From the NCBI GenBank assembly GCA_009846005.1, contig VXYL01000091.1:1-64000 (forward strand): a stretch of 64,000 nt of DNA, in the 5' to 3' direction. The notes beneath the pieces are model-generated. The model made no database searches and was not told the DNA's origin. It saw only the letters and a list, made by a program, of their open reading frames with translations. Shown here piece after piece: positions 48,091 to 57,032 of this stretch (its first letter is position 1; every line of letters starts with the position of its first letter). The stretch comes from Gammaproteobacteria bacterium (GTDB taxonomy: Bacteria > Pseudomonadota > Gammaproteobacteria > Pseudomonadales > Azotimanducaceae). Made by a program: the position numbers and the translations under genes.

Positions 48091-49116
48091 CTAATTTGGG
48101 GGTGGTGTCCGTTTGGCGGTGTACCAGGTTACGGATCGGGCGTGGTCGTTAACTTGGTCGACGACATCGAGCACCATCGCGAATAGCGCCATGCGCACGA
48201 CGACGCCGTTGTCGGTCTGCCGGAAGATCGCCAAATTCGGGTTCGCGTTGAGATCGTCGTCGAGTTCCTGGGCTTGGGCGCGGGAATCCCTCGGCAAGGG
48301 GTGCATGATCACCGTGTTCGGCTCGCAGTTCTCGGTGTAGATCGCCTGGTTGACGCGGAATAGCCCCCGATACCGGTCGGCTTCCTCGGGGCTCGTGAAC
48401 CGCTCTTCCTGGGTGCGGGTAACGTAGAGGATGTCGACATGGTGAATGCCTTCGCCGAGGTCGTGGTAAACCTTGACGGCATGTCCGCCGTCTTCTAGGA
48501 CAGCGATCACATCCTCGGGGGCCTCTAGCCCCGGGGGCGATACGAGGTGAACCGACACTTGATCGAACAACGCCAGGAGCTTCAGGAGCGAATGGACGGC
48601 CCGACCGTAGCGGAGGTCGCCCACCACGGCGATACGCAGGCCGTCGATGCCCTGTCCGCGCGCAGCGAGTTCCCGGCGTACTGTGTAGAGATCGAGCAAT
48701 GCCTGGCTCGGATGTTCGTTGGCACCGTCGCCGGCGTTGATTACGGGCACCCGGGACGCCGTCGCGAACTCCGCCACGGACCCTTCCTCGGGGTGACGCA
48801 TGACGATCACATCGCTGTAGCCGGAGAGCACACGGGCCGTGTCGTGCAACGACTCGCCCTTGGCGAGCGCCGAGGCCTTGACCTCGGTGGTCTCGCGGAC
48901 GTCTCCGCCCAGCAGATTGAAGGCCGAACCGAAGGATACCCGCGTCCGCGTGCTGGGCTCGAAGAACATATTGGAAAGGATGGCACCCTGGAGAACCCGG
49001 GTGATCCGCTCGCGCTGGGCAAAGGGCGCGAGACCGTCGGCGACGTCGAAGAGCCGGTCGATATCGCCGCGTTCAAACTGGTCGACCGAGAGAATGTGAC
49101 TGCCGACGAAATCCAA
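48091..49116 (-). CDS. pyrB: Aspartate carbamoyltransferase catalytic subunit
   Basis: Makes carbamoyl-aspartate in pyrimidine synthesis. Motifs are FFEPSTRTRVSF (carbamoyl-phosphate site), AKGESLHDTARVLSGY (the 80s loop), EHPSQALLDLYT and MHPLPR. The start is most likely the TTG at 49116, because GGAGG precedes it by 5 bases and MDFVGSHILSVDQF matches the family N-terminus. The frame is open to 49305, but over unrelated sequence. With 341 residues it carries some 25 extra C-terminal residues. Neither pyrI nor a pyrC-like gene is adjacent. Divergent from gspE. Confidence 0.94.
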   Translation of the reverse strand: MDFVGSHILSVDQFERGDIDRLFDVADGLAPFAQRERITRVLQGAILSNMFFEPSTRTRVSFGSAFNLLGGDVRETTEVKASALAKGESLHDTARVLSGYSDVIVMRHPEEGSVAEFATASRVPVINAGDGANEHPSQALLDLYTVRRELAARGQGIDGLRIAVVGDLRYGRAVHSLLKLLALFDQVSVHLVSPPGLEAPEDVIAVLEDGGHAVKVYHDLGEGIHHVDILYVTRTQEERFTSPEEADRYRGLFRVNQAIYTENCEPNTVIMHPLPRDSRAQAQELDDDLNANPNLAIFRQTDNGVVVRMALFAMVLDVVDQVNDHARSVTWYTAKRTPPPN

Positions 49117-49187
49117 GGCGGCCTCCGCGATACATGGCGGGATCCTTGGAAACGGAATTGTAGCGCAACGTTGGCCACACGCGGGAC

Positions 49188-49196
49188 TGGTATCAT
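49188..49196 (+). promoter_or_regulatory. Candidate extended -10 promoter of the gsp operon
   Basis: TGG followed by TATCAT (49191-49196) is an extended -10 element, 34 bases before the gspE ATG. TTGGCC upstream is only 14 bases away, too close for a standard -35 box. Confidence 0.4.
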
Positions 49197-49229
49197 CCCG
49201 TCTACGCGAAGCAGAAGAGCTTTCTCGGT

Positions 49230-50756
49230 ATGGCTGCGGACTTGAGCCCTCCAGATCGCGCCGCCGAAGCGGACACCGCGTCGCCGCTTCCCTTCGCGTT
49301 CGCACGCCGGTTCGGCGTGGTCGTTACCAACGGCGGGGCATCGGGGGATGCCGTGACGGTTGCATGCCGTTCGCATCCGACCCTCACCGTACTCGCCGAG
49401 ATCAAGCGCGTTACGAAGCGGCCGATGGCGATCGAGATCGTCTCGGAGGACGAGTTCGAACAACGACTCACCGCAGCCTACGTGCGCGATGCATCGGAAG
49501 CCAAGCAGATGGTCGCCGACCTCGGCGAGCATCCCGACTTGGCGAGCCTCGCGCAGTCCGTGCCGGAGGGGGAGGGCGAGGATCTGCTCGATCAGCGCAA
49601 CGACGCGCCGATCGTTCAGCTGATCACCGCGGTGCTTGCGGAGGCGATCCGCGAAGGCGCCTCGGATGTCCACATCGAGACCTTCGAGAAGTCGCTTCAG
49701 GTGAGATTCCGGATCGACGGCGTCATGCGCGAAATGGTCCAACCGAAGCGGGCCCTCGCGCCGCTCCTGGTATCGCGCGTCAAGGTCATGGCGAAGCTCG
49801 ACATCGCCGAGAAGCGGATACCCCAGGACGGCCGCATCACGCTGAAGATCGGCGGCCGGGAGGTGGATGTCCGGGTCTCGACACTGCCCACGGCGAACGG
49901 GGAGCGCGTGGTGCTGCGCCTGCTCGACAAGCAGACCGCAGCGCTCGCATTGGCGAACCTGGGAATGGATGCCGAGACCCTTGCACGGGTGCGCGGCGTG
50001 GTCGCAAAGCCCCACGGCATCTTCCTCGTGACGGGTCCCACGGGGCACGGCAAGACAACAACCCTTTATGGGGCGATGAGCGAGTTGAACCGCGAGTCGA
50101 TCAACATCCTCACCATCGAGAACCCCATCGAGTACAGCATTGCCGGCATCGGCCAGACCCAGGTCAACGAAAAGGCCGACATGACATTCGCCCGCGGTCT
50201 TCGGGCGATCCTGCGCCAGGATCCGGACGTGGTGATGGTTGGCGAGATCCGTGACCTCGAGACCGCCCAGACGGCGGTGCACGCCAGCCTCACCGGACAC
50301 CTCGTGATGTCCACGGTGCACACGAATACGGCCGTGGGCGCCGTCACGCGTCTGGTCGATATCGGCGTGGAGCCGTTCCTGATCGCCTCCAGCGTGGTCG
50401 GCATCCTCGCCCAGCGTTTGGTCCGGGTGCTATGCGACGCGTGCAAGTCGGCCGGCGAGCCGAATGCGCTGGAGCGCATGTTCCTCGGCGAGCACGCCGA
50501 CGGCGCCACGGTCTATCGACCTTCGGGCTGCGAGGAATGCAGTTGGTCCGGCTTCCGGGGCCGCACGGGAATCTACGAGTTGGTCACGGTGGACGACCAT
50601 GCGCGAACGCTCATCCACGACCAGGTCTCCGAGCAGGCGATCACGGACTATGTGCGCAATGACTGCCCGAGCATCTCCGATGACGGTCGTCGCAAGGTGC
50701 TCGACGGCGTGACCTCGGTAAACGAAGTGATGCGGGCGGTCGTCCTTACCGACTAG
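49230..50756 (+). CDS. gspE: Type II secretion ATPase GspE
   Basis: Cytoplasmic hexameric ATPase that drives pseudopilus assembly in the type II secretion system. The 508-residue protein has an N-terminal domain that binds GspL, then ASDVHIETFEKSLQVRFRID, Walker A GPTGHGKTTT (269-278; most homologues have Ser where this has His), the Asp box LTIENPIEYSIAGIGQTQVN, Walker B RAILRQDPDVVMVGEIRD and the His box. A zinc-binding CM domain follows, with Cys pairs in CDACKS and GCEEC. It is the first gene of an operon running to gspM. Confidence 0.95.
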   Translation: MAADLSPPDRAAEADTASPLPFAFARRFGVVVTNGGASGDAVTVACRSHPTLTVLAEIKRVTKRPMAIEIVSEDEFEQRLTAAYVRDASEAKQMVADLGEHPDLASLAQSVPEGEGEDLLDQRNDAPIVQLITAVLAEAIREGASDVHIETFEKSLQVRFRIDGVMREMVQPKRALAPLLVSRVKVMAKLDIAEKRIPQDGRITLKIGGREVDVRVSTLPTANGERVVLRLLDKQTAALALANLGMDAETLARVRGVVAKPHGIFLVTGPTGHGKTTTLYGAMSELNRESINILTIENPIEYSIAGIGQTQVNEKADMTFARGLRAILRQDPDVVMVGEIRDLETAQTAVHASLTGHLVMSTVHTNTAVGAVTRLVDIGVEPFLIASSVVGILAQRLVRVLCDACKSAGEPNALERMFLGEHADGATVYRPSGCEECSWSGFRGRTGIYELVTVDDHARTLIHDQVSEQAITDYVRNDCPSISDDGRRKVLDGVTSVNEVMRAVVLTD

Positions 50757-50773
50757 AGCCACGCGGTTGGGTC

Positions 50774-52006
50774 ATGGCGGCTTTCGAATACACGGCCATC
50801 GACGCCCGGGGCCGGCACAAGAAGGGCATCGAAGAAGGTGACAGTACCCGCCAGGTTCGCCAAACGCTGCGCGACAAGGGGCTGGCACCGACATCCGTCG
50901 TTCACGCCGCCAACGCCTCGGACGGCGAGTCCCGGGGAGGCGGGCCCGGAGTCAATTTGGGGTTGCGGCGCTCGATGGCGCCCTTGGAGTTGGCGCTGTT
51001 TACGCGTCAGCTTGCCACCCTGGTTGCCGCGGGGCTGCCGGTCGAGGAATCCCTGCACACCATCGCCCGACAATCCGACAAGCGCCGCGTGTCGGCCCTG
51101 GTGATGAATGTTCGTGCCCAGGTGCTCGAAGGTCACTCGCTCGCGGCGGCACTCACGGCGTATCCAAGCGCGTTCGGTCCGATGTACCGGTCCACCGTCG
51201 CCGCAGGCGAGCAGTCGGGATACCTGCATGCCGTTCTGGACAATCTGGCCGATCACACCGAGCAGCGCTTCGAGTCGGTACGCAGTGTGCAGATGGCGCT
51301 TTTCTATCCCGTTCTGCTGTTCGTCGTTTCGATCGGGATCATCTCCGGGTTGATGATCTACGTGGTGCCGAAGATCGTCGGCGTCTTCGAGCGCACCGGT
51401 AACGAACTGCCATTCCTCACGGCAGCCCTCATCGAAATCAGCGGTTTCCTGCGCGGCAATTGGTGGATCATCGCGATCCTCGGCGTCGCCATCGTGCTAC
51501 TCGTGCGGTGGCTCCTCGCCCAGGGCGACTTTCGGTTGGGGTGGGATCATCGCAAACTCTCCCTGCCGATCGTGGGCAAGGTGGTGAGAAGCGGGAATGC
51601 GAGTCGCTACGCCAGCACCCTGGCAATACTCTCGTCCAGCGGTGTTCCCTTGGTGGACGCCATGCACATTGCCACCGAGGTCGTCACGAACAGTTGGCTG
51701 AAGCGACGGCTCACGGACGCGGTCCAGTCGGTCAGCGAAGGATCGAGCCTGCGGTCAGCCTTGGAAGGCGTGCGGTATTTCCCGCCGATGTTGCTGCACA
51801 TGGTGGCCAGCGGCGAGGCGAGCGGGCAGTTGGACGCCATGTTGGCCAAGGTGGCGGACTACCAGCAGAAGGAGTTGACGCGGCTGGTCGGTACGCTGGT
51901 GCAGTTGTTTCAGCCTTTGATGCTGCTCGTTATGGCAGGCCTGGTCCTCATGATCGTACTGGCGATACTCGTGCCGATACTCAGCATGAACCAGCTAGTC
52001 GCCTAG
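50774..52006 (+). CDS. gspF: Type II secretion inner-membrane platform protein GspF
   Basis: Polytopic platform protein that couples the ATPase to pseudopilin assembly. The 410-residue sequence starts MAAFEYTAIDARGRHKKG and has the two duplicated cytoplasmic domains with LALFTRQLATLVAAGLPVEE and ASRYASTLAILSSSGVPLVD. Three hydrophobic helices are evident, including FYPVLLFVVSIGIISGLMIY and the last LMLLVMAGLVLMIVLAILVP. It begins 17 bases after gspE. Confidence 0.96.
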   Translation: MAAFEYTAIDARGRHKKGIEEGDSTRQVRQTLRDKGLAPTSVVHAANASDGESRGGGPGVNLGLRRSMAPLELALFTRQLATLVAAGLPVEESLHTIARQSDKRRVSALVMNVRAQVLEGHSLAAALTAYPSAFGPMYRSTVAAGEQSGYLHAVLDNLADHTEQRFESVRSVQMALFYPVLLFVVSIGIISGLMIYVVPKIVGVFERTGNELPFLTAALIEISGFLRGNWWIIAILGVAIVLLVRWLLAQGDFRLGWDHRKLSLPIVGKVVRSGNASRYASTLAILSSSGVPLVDAMHIATEVVTNSWLKRRLTDAVQSVSEGSSLRSALEGVRYFPPMLLHMVASGEASGQLDAMLAKVADYQQKELTRLVGTLVQLFQPLMLLVMAGLVLMIVLAILVPILSMNQLVA

Positions 52007-52066
52007 GCGGCTCACGGTGCGTGCTGGCCAATCCCCCCAACGTGGCGAAGGAGCGAAGGGAATCCG

Positions 52067-52501
52067 ATGAACAGACGAACGAGCCCCCGAAACGAGAGAG
52101 GGATGACGCTGATCGAGATCATGATGGTTGTTGCGATCCTTGGCATCCTGATTGCCGTGGTGGTACCGACCCTGATCGGGCGCGACCAGGACGCCCGGCT
52201 GACGGCCCAGAAGGCCGACATCCGCAGCATCGGCCAAGCCCTCGATATCTATCACATGCAGAACGGCCACTACCCGTCGACGGACCAAGGTCTCGAGGCG
52301 TTGGTCACCAAGCCCACTGGACATCCCGAACCGAAGTCGTGGGGACCAGCGCCGTACCTTCGCAAGTACCCCCTGGATCAATGGGGCAACGACTACGTCT
52401 ACTTGGAAGAGGGTCATACATTCGAGCTGATGTCGCTTGGGGCCGACGGCGTGGAAGGCGGCGACGACTACGATGCGGATGTCCGCTACGCCGACTTGTA
52501 G
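52067..52501 (+). CDS. gspG: Major type II pseudopilin GspG
   Basis: Main building block of the secretion pseudopilus. A 12-residue basic leader ends in Gly, followed by MTLIEIMMVVAILGILIAVV, with the conserved Glu at mature position 5. Cleavage by the prepilin peptidase would leave Met as the first residue, where most pseudopilins have Phe. The C-terminal domain holds the GspG signature YHMQNGHYPSTDQGLEALV, and calcium-site-like acidic residues follow near DGVEGGDDYDADVRYADL. The 144-residue length is typical. Confidence 0.95.
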   Translation: MNRRTSPRNERGMTLIEIMMVVAILGILIAVVVPTLIGRDQDARLTAQKADIRSIGQALDIYHMQNGHYPSTDQGLEALVTKPTGHPEPKSWGPAPYLRKYPLDQWGNDYVYLEEGHTFELMSLGADGVEGGDDYDADVRYADL

Positions 52502-52520
52502 CCAGCCGTGTCCGGACGCC

Positions 52521-53153
52521 GTGGGGACCAATCACCGGGCCGTCGGATTCACGCTGCTCGAGATTCTGCTCGTGGTCACCATCATCGGCATCCTGGCCTC
52601 GGTCGTGGTCCTCGGCGCGACCGATGTTGGAAGGCAGCGCACGGTGCGCGCCGAGGCGGAGCGGTTGGCGCTGGCCGTGGAACTCGCGCGCGACGAAGCG
52701 AGGTTGCGCAACGCGGTTTGGGGCCTGCTGGTCGACCGCGGCAGCTACCGGTTCCAGGAGTACGACGACGCCGGGGGCGAATGGCACGACGTCGAGCGTC
52801 GGGAGTTCAGCGCCGACGCCACCGGGAACAATATCGAGTTCGTGGTGGGAGTCCTCGACAACGTCGAACCCGCGTCCGTGGATGCGCCTTGGTCCTCGAA
52901 GGCTGGGGCAGGCGAATCGCCGGCTAGGGCAACCGGATTGGACGACGACGAGGCGCGTCCGCCGGACGTGGTCATCTATCCGGGCGGCGAGATGACGCCG
53001 TTCAAGATCACCGTATCCGGCGGCGAGGGCTACGCGGCCTGGATCGCCCGCTCCGACGGCATCCAGCGGGCCCGTGCCAGGGCGGAGACGGCAGTCGATG
53101 CGGTGGACGATGGTCTCCGGGAGTGGCTCCATCAGGAAGGATTCGTTCAATGA
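52521..53153 (+). CDS. gspH: Minor type II pseudopilin GspH
   Basis: Minor pseudopilin of about 210 residues. The leader ends in Gly before FTLLEILLVVTIIGILASVV, and the pattern RAEAERLALAVELARDEARL is typical of GspH. The frame is open to 52437 inside gspG, but the GTG at 52521 gives a normal 9-residue leader. The globular part is longer than usual and includes an acidic, Ala/Gly-rich stretch around WSSKAGAGESPARATGLDD. It overlaps gspI by 4 bases (ATGA). Confidence 0.88.
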   Translation: MGTNHRAVGFTLLEILLVVTIIGILASVVVLGATDVGRQRTVRAEAERLALAVELARDEARLRNAVWGLLVDRGSYRFQEYDDAGGEWHDVERREFSADATGNNIEFVVGVLDNVEPASVDAPWSSKAGAGESPARATGLDDDEARPPDVVIYPGGEMTPFKITVSGGEGYAAWIARSDGIQRARARAETAVDAVDDGLREWLHQEGFVQ

Positions 53154-53557
53154 CCAGCCTGGCGTCCGGTACCTGCCCGCGCATCGGCGGGTTCACGCTG
53201 CTGGAGTTGCTGATCGCCCTAGCGATCCTCGCCATCGTATCCATCGCCGTTTTCAACCAGGGCGGCGACACGGCGCGTCAACTCGGCGACCTTGAGCAGA
53301 AGACCTTCGCCCGGTGGGTGGCCGAGAACGAGGTCGCCAAGTTGCGCTTGAAACGCCGCCTCGACGACGAGCCCCCGCGTGTCGGTAGCAGCCGGGATCA
53401 AGTGTCCTACGGCGATCGGCATTGGCAGGTGGTCAAGGACATAAGCAATACCGAACACCCTTGGTTGTACCGGGTGCAAATCTCGGTCCATGCGCTCGCG
53501 GAGGGGCGGGAGGTCGGCAAGGTCGATACGTTGGTTGCATTCGTCGGGTTGCATTGA
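53150..53557 (+). CDS. gspI: Minor type II pseudopilin GspI
   Basis: A 135-residue minor pseudopilin; the leader ends in GG before FTLLELLIALAILAIVSIAV. The downstream pattern WVAENEVAKLRLKRRL is the GspI hallmark (family: AxxxAENxLAxLRL). GspI is the core around which the GspI-J-K tip forms. AGGAAGG precedes the ATG, which overlaps the gspH stop. Its TGA shares one base with the gspJ ATG. Confidence 0.93.
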   Translation: MTSLASGTCPRIGGFTLLELLIALAILAIVSIAVFNQGGDTARQLGDLEQKTFARWVAENEVAKLRLKRRLDDEPPRVGSSRDQVSYGDRHWQVVKDISNTEHPWLYRVQISVHALAEGREVGKVDTLVAFVGLH

Positions 53558-54288
53558 TGTCGCATGGCTCGGTCATCAACGGCGCAACCGCCGCGGGGCG
53601 CACCCGATCCGTCAAGACGGTTGCGAGTCGAGCCGGGTTCACCCTGATGGAGATGATGACGGCGCTGGCGGTGTTCGGTGTCATTGGGCTGATGGCGACG
53701 CAGATTCTCGCGGGCACGATCCGTCTCGGGGAGACGACGCGCGACCGGGGCGAAGCGCTCTCGGATGTGCAACGCGCCATGGAGATCATCGCTCGCGACA
53801 TCACGCAGTTGACGCGGCGTACGGTGAAGGACGAACTCGGCGAGTCAACGAGTCCGGTGACCATGTCCGGGACGAGCCTCCTGGAACTGACGCGCCTGGG
53901 GTGGCAAAACCCCCTTGGGAAGCCGCGCAGCGAACTCCAGCGCGTCGCCTACGCGCACAGGGACGACACCCTGATTCGCCTGTTCTGGCCGGTCCTGGAT
54001 CGCGCACCGGGGTCCGAGCCGATCGCCCAGATTCTGCTAAAGGGTGTTGCGGAGGCAAGCTTCACCGCCCACGACGACCAAGGCGAGCAGCACGGCTTCT
54101 GGCCCCTGGTCGCGGCGGAGGACGAGGTGGCGCCGAAACTTGCCGCAATCGCCATGGCGCTGCGACTCGAACGGCATGGCCACATCGAACGCCTATGGCT
54201 GGTACCGTCCGGGCCAGTGCCAGTGCCCGATGCCGGGCCGGGCATACCCGATGGCCGCGACGTCGAACCCGGCCGGGTCCGATCATGA
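53557..54288 (+). CDS. gspJ: Minor type II pseudopilin GspJ
   Basis: A 243-residue tip pseudopilin. A basic leader ends in AG before FTLMEMMTALAVFGVIGLMA. The family pattern DVQRAMEIIARDITQLTRR and SLLELTRLGWQNPLGKPRSE, followed by LQRVAYAHRDDTLIRLFWPV, identifies GspJ. The ATG at 53557 overlaps the gspI stop by one base. A Pro/Gly-rich tail follows the globular domain. It overlaps gspK by 4 bases (ATGA). Confidence 0.93.
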   Translation: MSHGSVINGATAAGRTRSVKTVASRAGFTLMEMMTALAVFGVIGLMATQILAGTIRLGETTRDRGEALSDVQRAMEIIARDITQLTRRTVKDELGESTSPVTMSGTSLLELTRLGWQNPLGKPRSELQRVAYAHRDDTLIRLFWPVLDRAPGSEPIAQILLKGVAEASFTAHDDQGEQHGFWPLVAAEDEVAPKLAAIAMALRLERHGHIERLWLVPSGPVPVPDAGPGIPDGRDVEPGRVRS

Positions 54289-55262
54289 TGGCTGACCGTC
54301 AACGTCGTCGAGGCCCGCGCGGGCTGGCGCTGGTGAGTGTCCTGCTGATCGTGGCCGTCACAACCGCACTGGCCTACGAGATCGCCAACCGGCATGCGTT
54401 CGGGGTCGCGGTCAGCCGTCAGACGCTGGCTGGCTCGCAGGCCCGCGAGTACGCCCTCGCAGGCGAGCAGTACGTGCGACAACTGCTCTATGCCGATTGG
54501 GAGGACGAGGGGACGCGGTCCAAGGACACGTTGCTCGAAGACTGGGCAACAACAGGAGCTCTCGAGGTCGATGACGGCGAGATCGAAATACGTGTCGCGG
54601 ATCTCTCGTCGCGGTTCAACCTGAACAGCGTGGTTGGTGGCGAGGGTCCCCAAAATACGGCGCGACTCAAACGGTTGTTCACGCACTTGGAGTTGGATCC
54701 CGGCACGGTGGACGCGTGGGTCGATTGGATCGATGGGGACCAGGAGGTGCAACCCTACGGGGCCGAGGACGCGGACTACCTACTGCGCGAACCGCCGCAT
54801 CGGGCGGCCGACCAACCCGCCGTCGACCGATCGGAACTTCGCCTCGCCGTACCGTTCGAGTCGCGTGATGACTATGCTCGCCTGGAACCCCATGTCACGG
54901 TTCTGCCCACGGACCGGTTGGCAATCAATGTCAATACCGTCAGCGACGCTGTGCTCGCGAGCCTGGCACCGAACTTCCCGGCCGCCGACGCTCAACTGCT
55001 GGTTGAACAAGTACGCGACTTCGACGACGTGGAAGGCGTCATCGCCAGCTACGCACCGCTCGGCGCAAGCGCTGCCGCGCTCAGGGTGGGCAGCGAGTTC
55101 TTCGAGGTACAGGTAAAGGCGCACCATGGGGTCACGCGGTCGGAGCTTACATCGATTCTGCACCGCGACTCCGAAAACGGGATGCTGACGGTGGTGTCGC
55201 GGACGTTCGGGCGGCGGTTCGAGTCCGCCGCCGACGGGGCCGCTGCGGGTACGGAGTCATAG
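54285..55262 (+). CDS. gspK: Type II secretion pseudopilin GspK
   Basis: Largest minor pseudopilin, capping the pseudopilus. The 325-residue protein has the basic leader MMADRQRRRGPRG followed by LALVSVLLIVAVTTALAYEI. It lacks the Glu at mature position 5, as GspK normally does. DLSSRFNLNSVV, VDAWVDWIDGDQEVQPYGAE, DYLLREPPHRAADQP and LAINVNTVSDAVLASLAPN are GspK-typical. The start overlaps the gspJ stop. The same frame is open far upstream, but that part is only the shadow of gspI and gspJ. Confidence 0.93.
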   Translation: MMADRQRRRGPRGLALVSVLLIVAVTTALAYEIANRHAFGVAVSRQTLAGSQAREYALAGEQYVRQLLYADWEDEGTRSKDTLLEDWATTGALEVDDGEIEIRVADLSSRFNLNSVVGGEGPQNTARLKRLFTHLELDPGTVDAWVDWIDGDQEVQPYGAEDADYLLREPPHRAADQPAVDRSELRLAVPFESRDDYARLEPHVTVLPTDRLAINVNTVSDAVLASLAPNFPAADAQLLVEQVRDFDDVEGVIASYAPLGASAAALRVGSEFFEVQVKAHHGVTRSELTSILHRDSENGMLTVVSRTFGRRFESAADGAAAGTES

Positions 55263-55266
55263 CGGT

Positions 55267-56514
55267 ATGCGTTTGTACGTGCGGATCAGGACGCCGGTCG
55301 TGCGCACGGAGGAGGGCATCGACGCCGCCGTCGACTACCTCGTTCGCGACGAGGACGGGATGACCGAAGCGGCAGGGCGGACCGATGCCCGGGGCCTCGC
55401 CCAAATCGTGGGGACCCTCGGGCCGTGGGCGGAGGATCCGGCAAAGGTGGTGATCCTGGTGCCCGTGAGCGACGTCCTGTCGGCCAGTTGCGAGGTTCCC
55501 GGCCGCAGTGCCTCCCAAATGCGGCGGGCAGTGCCCTATGCCGTCGAAGAGTTCGTTGCGGATGACATCGACACGATGCAGGTGGCCTGTGCGGAGGTGG
55601 TGCGCAACGAGCCGGTCCGTTGCCTGGTCGCACCGCGCAGCAGCGTCGAGGATTGGTTGGCGCTATTGGCCGAAGCTGGCATCGAGCCGGGTTTCATGAC
55701 CGCTGATGCCATGGCCCTCGTGGACCACGGTAGCGTCATCAGCGTGCTATTCGAGGACGACCACGCGCTGGTCCGCGCATCGGAACAGATGGCGTCGGTT
55801 GACCTGCCCAACCTCGGCGAAGTGATCGATGGCGTTGCCGACGCGATCATGGATCCGGGCGATCGGCCCGTGCTTCGATTGATCAACGGAACGCTAGGCG
55901 ATCTGCCCGGATTGCGGATCGACCGCTTCGAGGTCGAGGAAGTGCCCGTCGAGACATCGGTACTCGGGTTTCTCGCCGGCGAATCCGACGGCCAAGCGGT
56001 CAACCTGTTGCAGGGCGACTATGCGGTTCGGCGGCGCCCGACGGGCGCCTGGTCCCGTTGGCGACCCGTGGCCGCGGCGGCGGGTGTCTGGCTGGCGGTC
56101 GGTTTGGCCGCGCTGGCAGCGCAAGGGTTTTGGGCCGACTACCAGGCGAACCGGTTCCGCGAACAGGCCGTCGACCTCTACCGGTCGCTCTACGGTGTCG
56201 ACCGCGTCGCCGGGAACCCGGCTGCACGTATGCGGCGGTTACTCGGCCAGACCACCGGCACCGACGAGAGTTTCCATGGCCTGGTCGGCCAACTCGGGAT
56301 GGGCCTCTCGGACATTTCGGGTCAATACGAATTGCGGGGCGTGACCTATTCGCCGCGTCGGGGTCTCGATGCGGACCTGTTGGTGGCCGACGACGGGGTA
56401 CTGGAGCGACTCGGCGCGTCGCTTAGGCGCCAGGGGTTGGACATGGAAGTCATCTCGACGGACTCGGCGCAGTCCGGCGCGAGGATCGGGGCGCGACTGC
56501 GCGTCTCAGGCTGA
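55267..56514 (+). CDS. gspL: Type II secretion protein GspL
   Basis: Bitopic inner-membrane protein that recruits GspE. The 415-residue protein has an N-terminal cytoplasmic actin-like domain (VVILVPVSDVLSASCEVPGR; MRRAVPYAVEEFVADDIDTM is typical GspL). A single helix lies at about 272-290 (PVAAAAGVWLAVGLAALAAQ), and a periplasmic ferredoxin-like domain ends GARIGARLRVSG. It starts 4 bases after the gspK stop. Sequence is divergent, as is usual for GspL; operon position supports the call. Confidence 0.9.
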   Translation: MRLYVRIRTPVVRTEEGIDAAVDYLVRDEDGMTEAAGRTDARGLAQIVGTLGPWAEDPAKVVILVPVSDVLSASCEVPGRSASQMRRAVPYAVEEFVADDIDTMQVACAEVVRNEPVRCLVAPRSSVEDWLALLAEAGIEPGFMTADAMALVDHGSVISVLFEDDHALVRASEQMASVDLPNLGEVIDGVADAIMDPGDRPVLRLINGTLGDLPGLRIDRFEVEEVPVETSVLGFLAGESDGQAVNLLQGDYAVRRRPTGAWSRWRPVAAAAGVWLAVGLAALAAQGFWADYQANRFREQAVDLYRSLYGVDRVAGNPAARMRRLLGQTTGTDESFHGLVGQLGMGLSDISGQYELRGVTYSPRRGLDADLLVADDGVLERLGASLRRQGLDMEVISTDSAQSGARIGARLRVSG

Positions 56515-56519
56515 CTGCA

Positions 56520-57011
56520 ATGGCCGTGTTCGAGTCCATCAATACTGCCTGGGGCCGATCCGGCCTACGGCGGCGCTACGAGTCGCTAGCCGCGCGCGAA
56601 CGCCTGCTGGTGCGGATTTGTCTCGGGCTGCTTCTCGGGCTGGCTCTCTATGCAACCATCGACGCGTTGCTCGGGTTCCGCGGCGAAGCCGTCACCCGCT
56701 ACTTGAACGAGCAACGCGACCTGGAATGGATGAAACGCAACCAGCACCGGGTTTCCCGGGGCGACAACGCGGGGGGCACCGGCGAGTTGCTCTCGACGGT
56801 GGTCAACAGTACGGCCGCTCAGGTCGGTTTTCGGCCACGACGCACGCAAACCGAAACCGACGGTGTCAGTGCGCGGATCGAAGCCGAACAGTTCGAGATG
56901 GTGTTGCGCTGGGCGTACGCGCTGGAGACGCGTCACGGCGTCGAGGTTACACGGGCGGATATTGACCTCAACGAGGCGGGCAGGGTCGACGCCCGCTTCA
57001 GCCTACGTTGA
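56520..57011 (+). CDS. gspM: Type II secretion protein GspM
   Basis: A 163-residue bitopic partner of GspL. Short cytoplasmic N-terminus with RRRYESLAARERLLVRICLG, one helix (about 32-50), a coiled-coil-like segment (YLNEQRDLEWMKRNQHRV) and a small periplasmic domain. It is recognised mainly from the ERLLV motif before the helix, the size and its place after gspL. It ends the operon; gspN, gspC and gspD are not present. The stop codon lies 22 bases before the dif site. Confidence 0.85.
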   Translation: MAVFESINTAWGRSGLRRRYESLAARERLLVRICLGLLLGLALYATIDALLGFRGEAVTRYLNEQRDLEWMKRNQHRVSRGDNAGGTGELLSTVVNSTAAQVGFRPRRTQTETDGVSARIEAEQFEMVLRWAYALETRHGVEVTRADIDLNEAGRVDARFSLR

Positions 57012-57032
57012 GCCGCCGGATGCTCGGGCGTA

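Noticed and set aside
53490-54284. 265-codon in-frame extension upstream of gspK
   Set aside because: Shadow of gspI and gspJ; GspK needs a short pseudopilin leader, which the ATG at 54285 provides.
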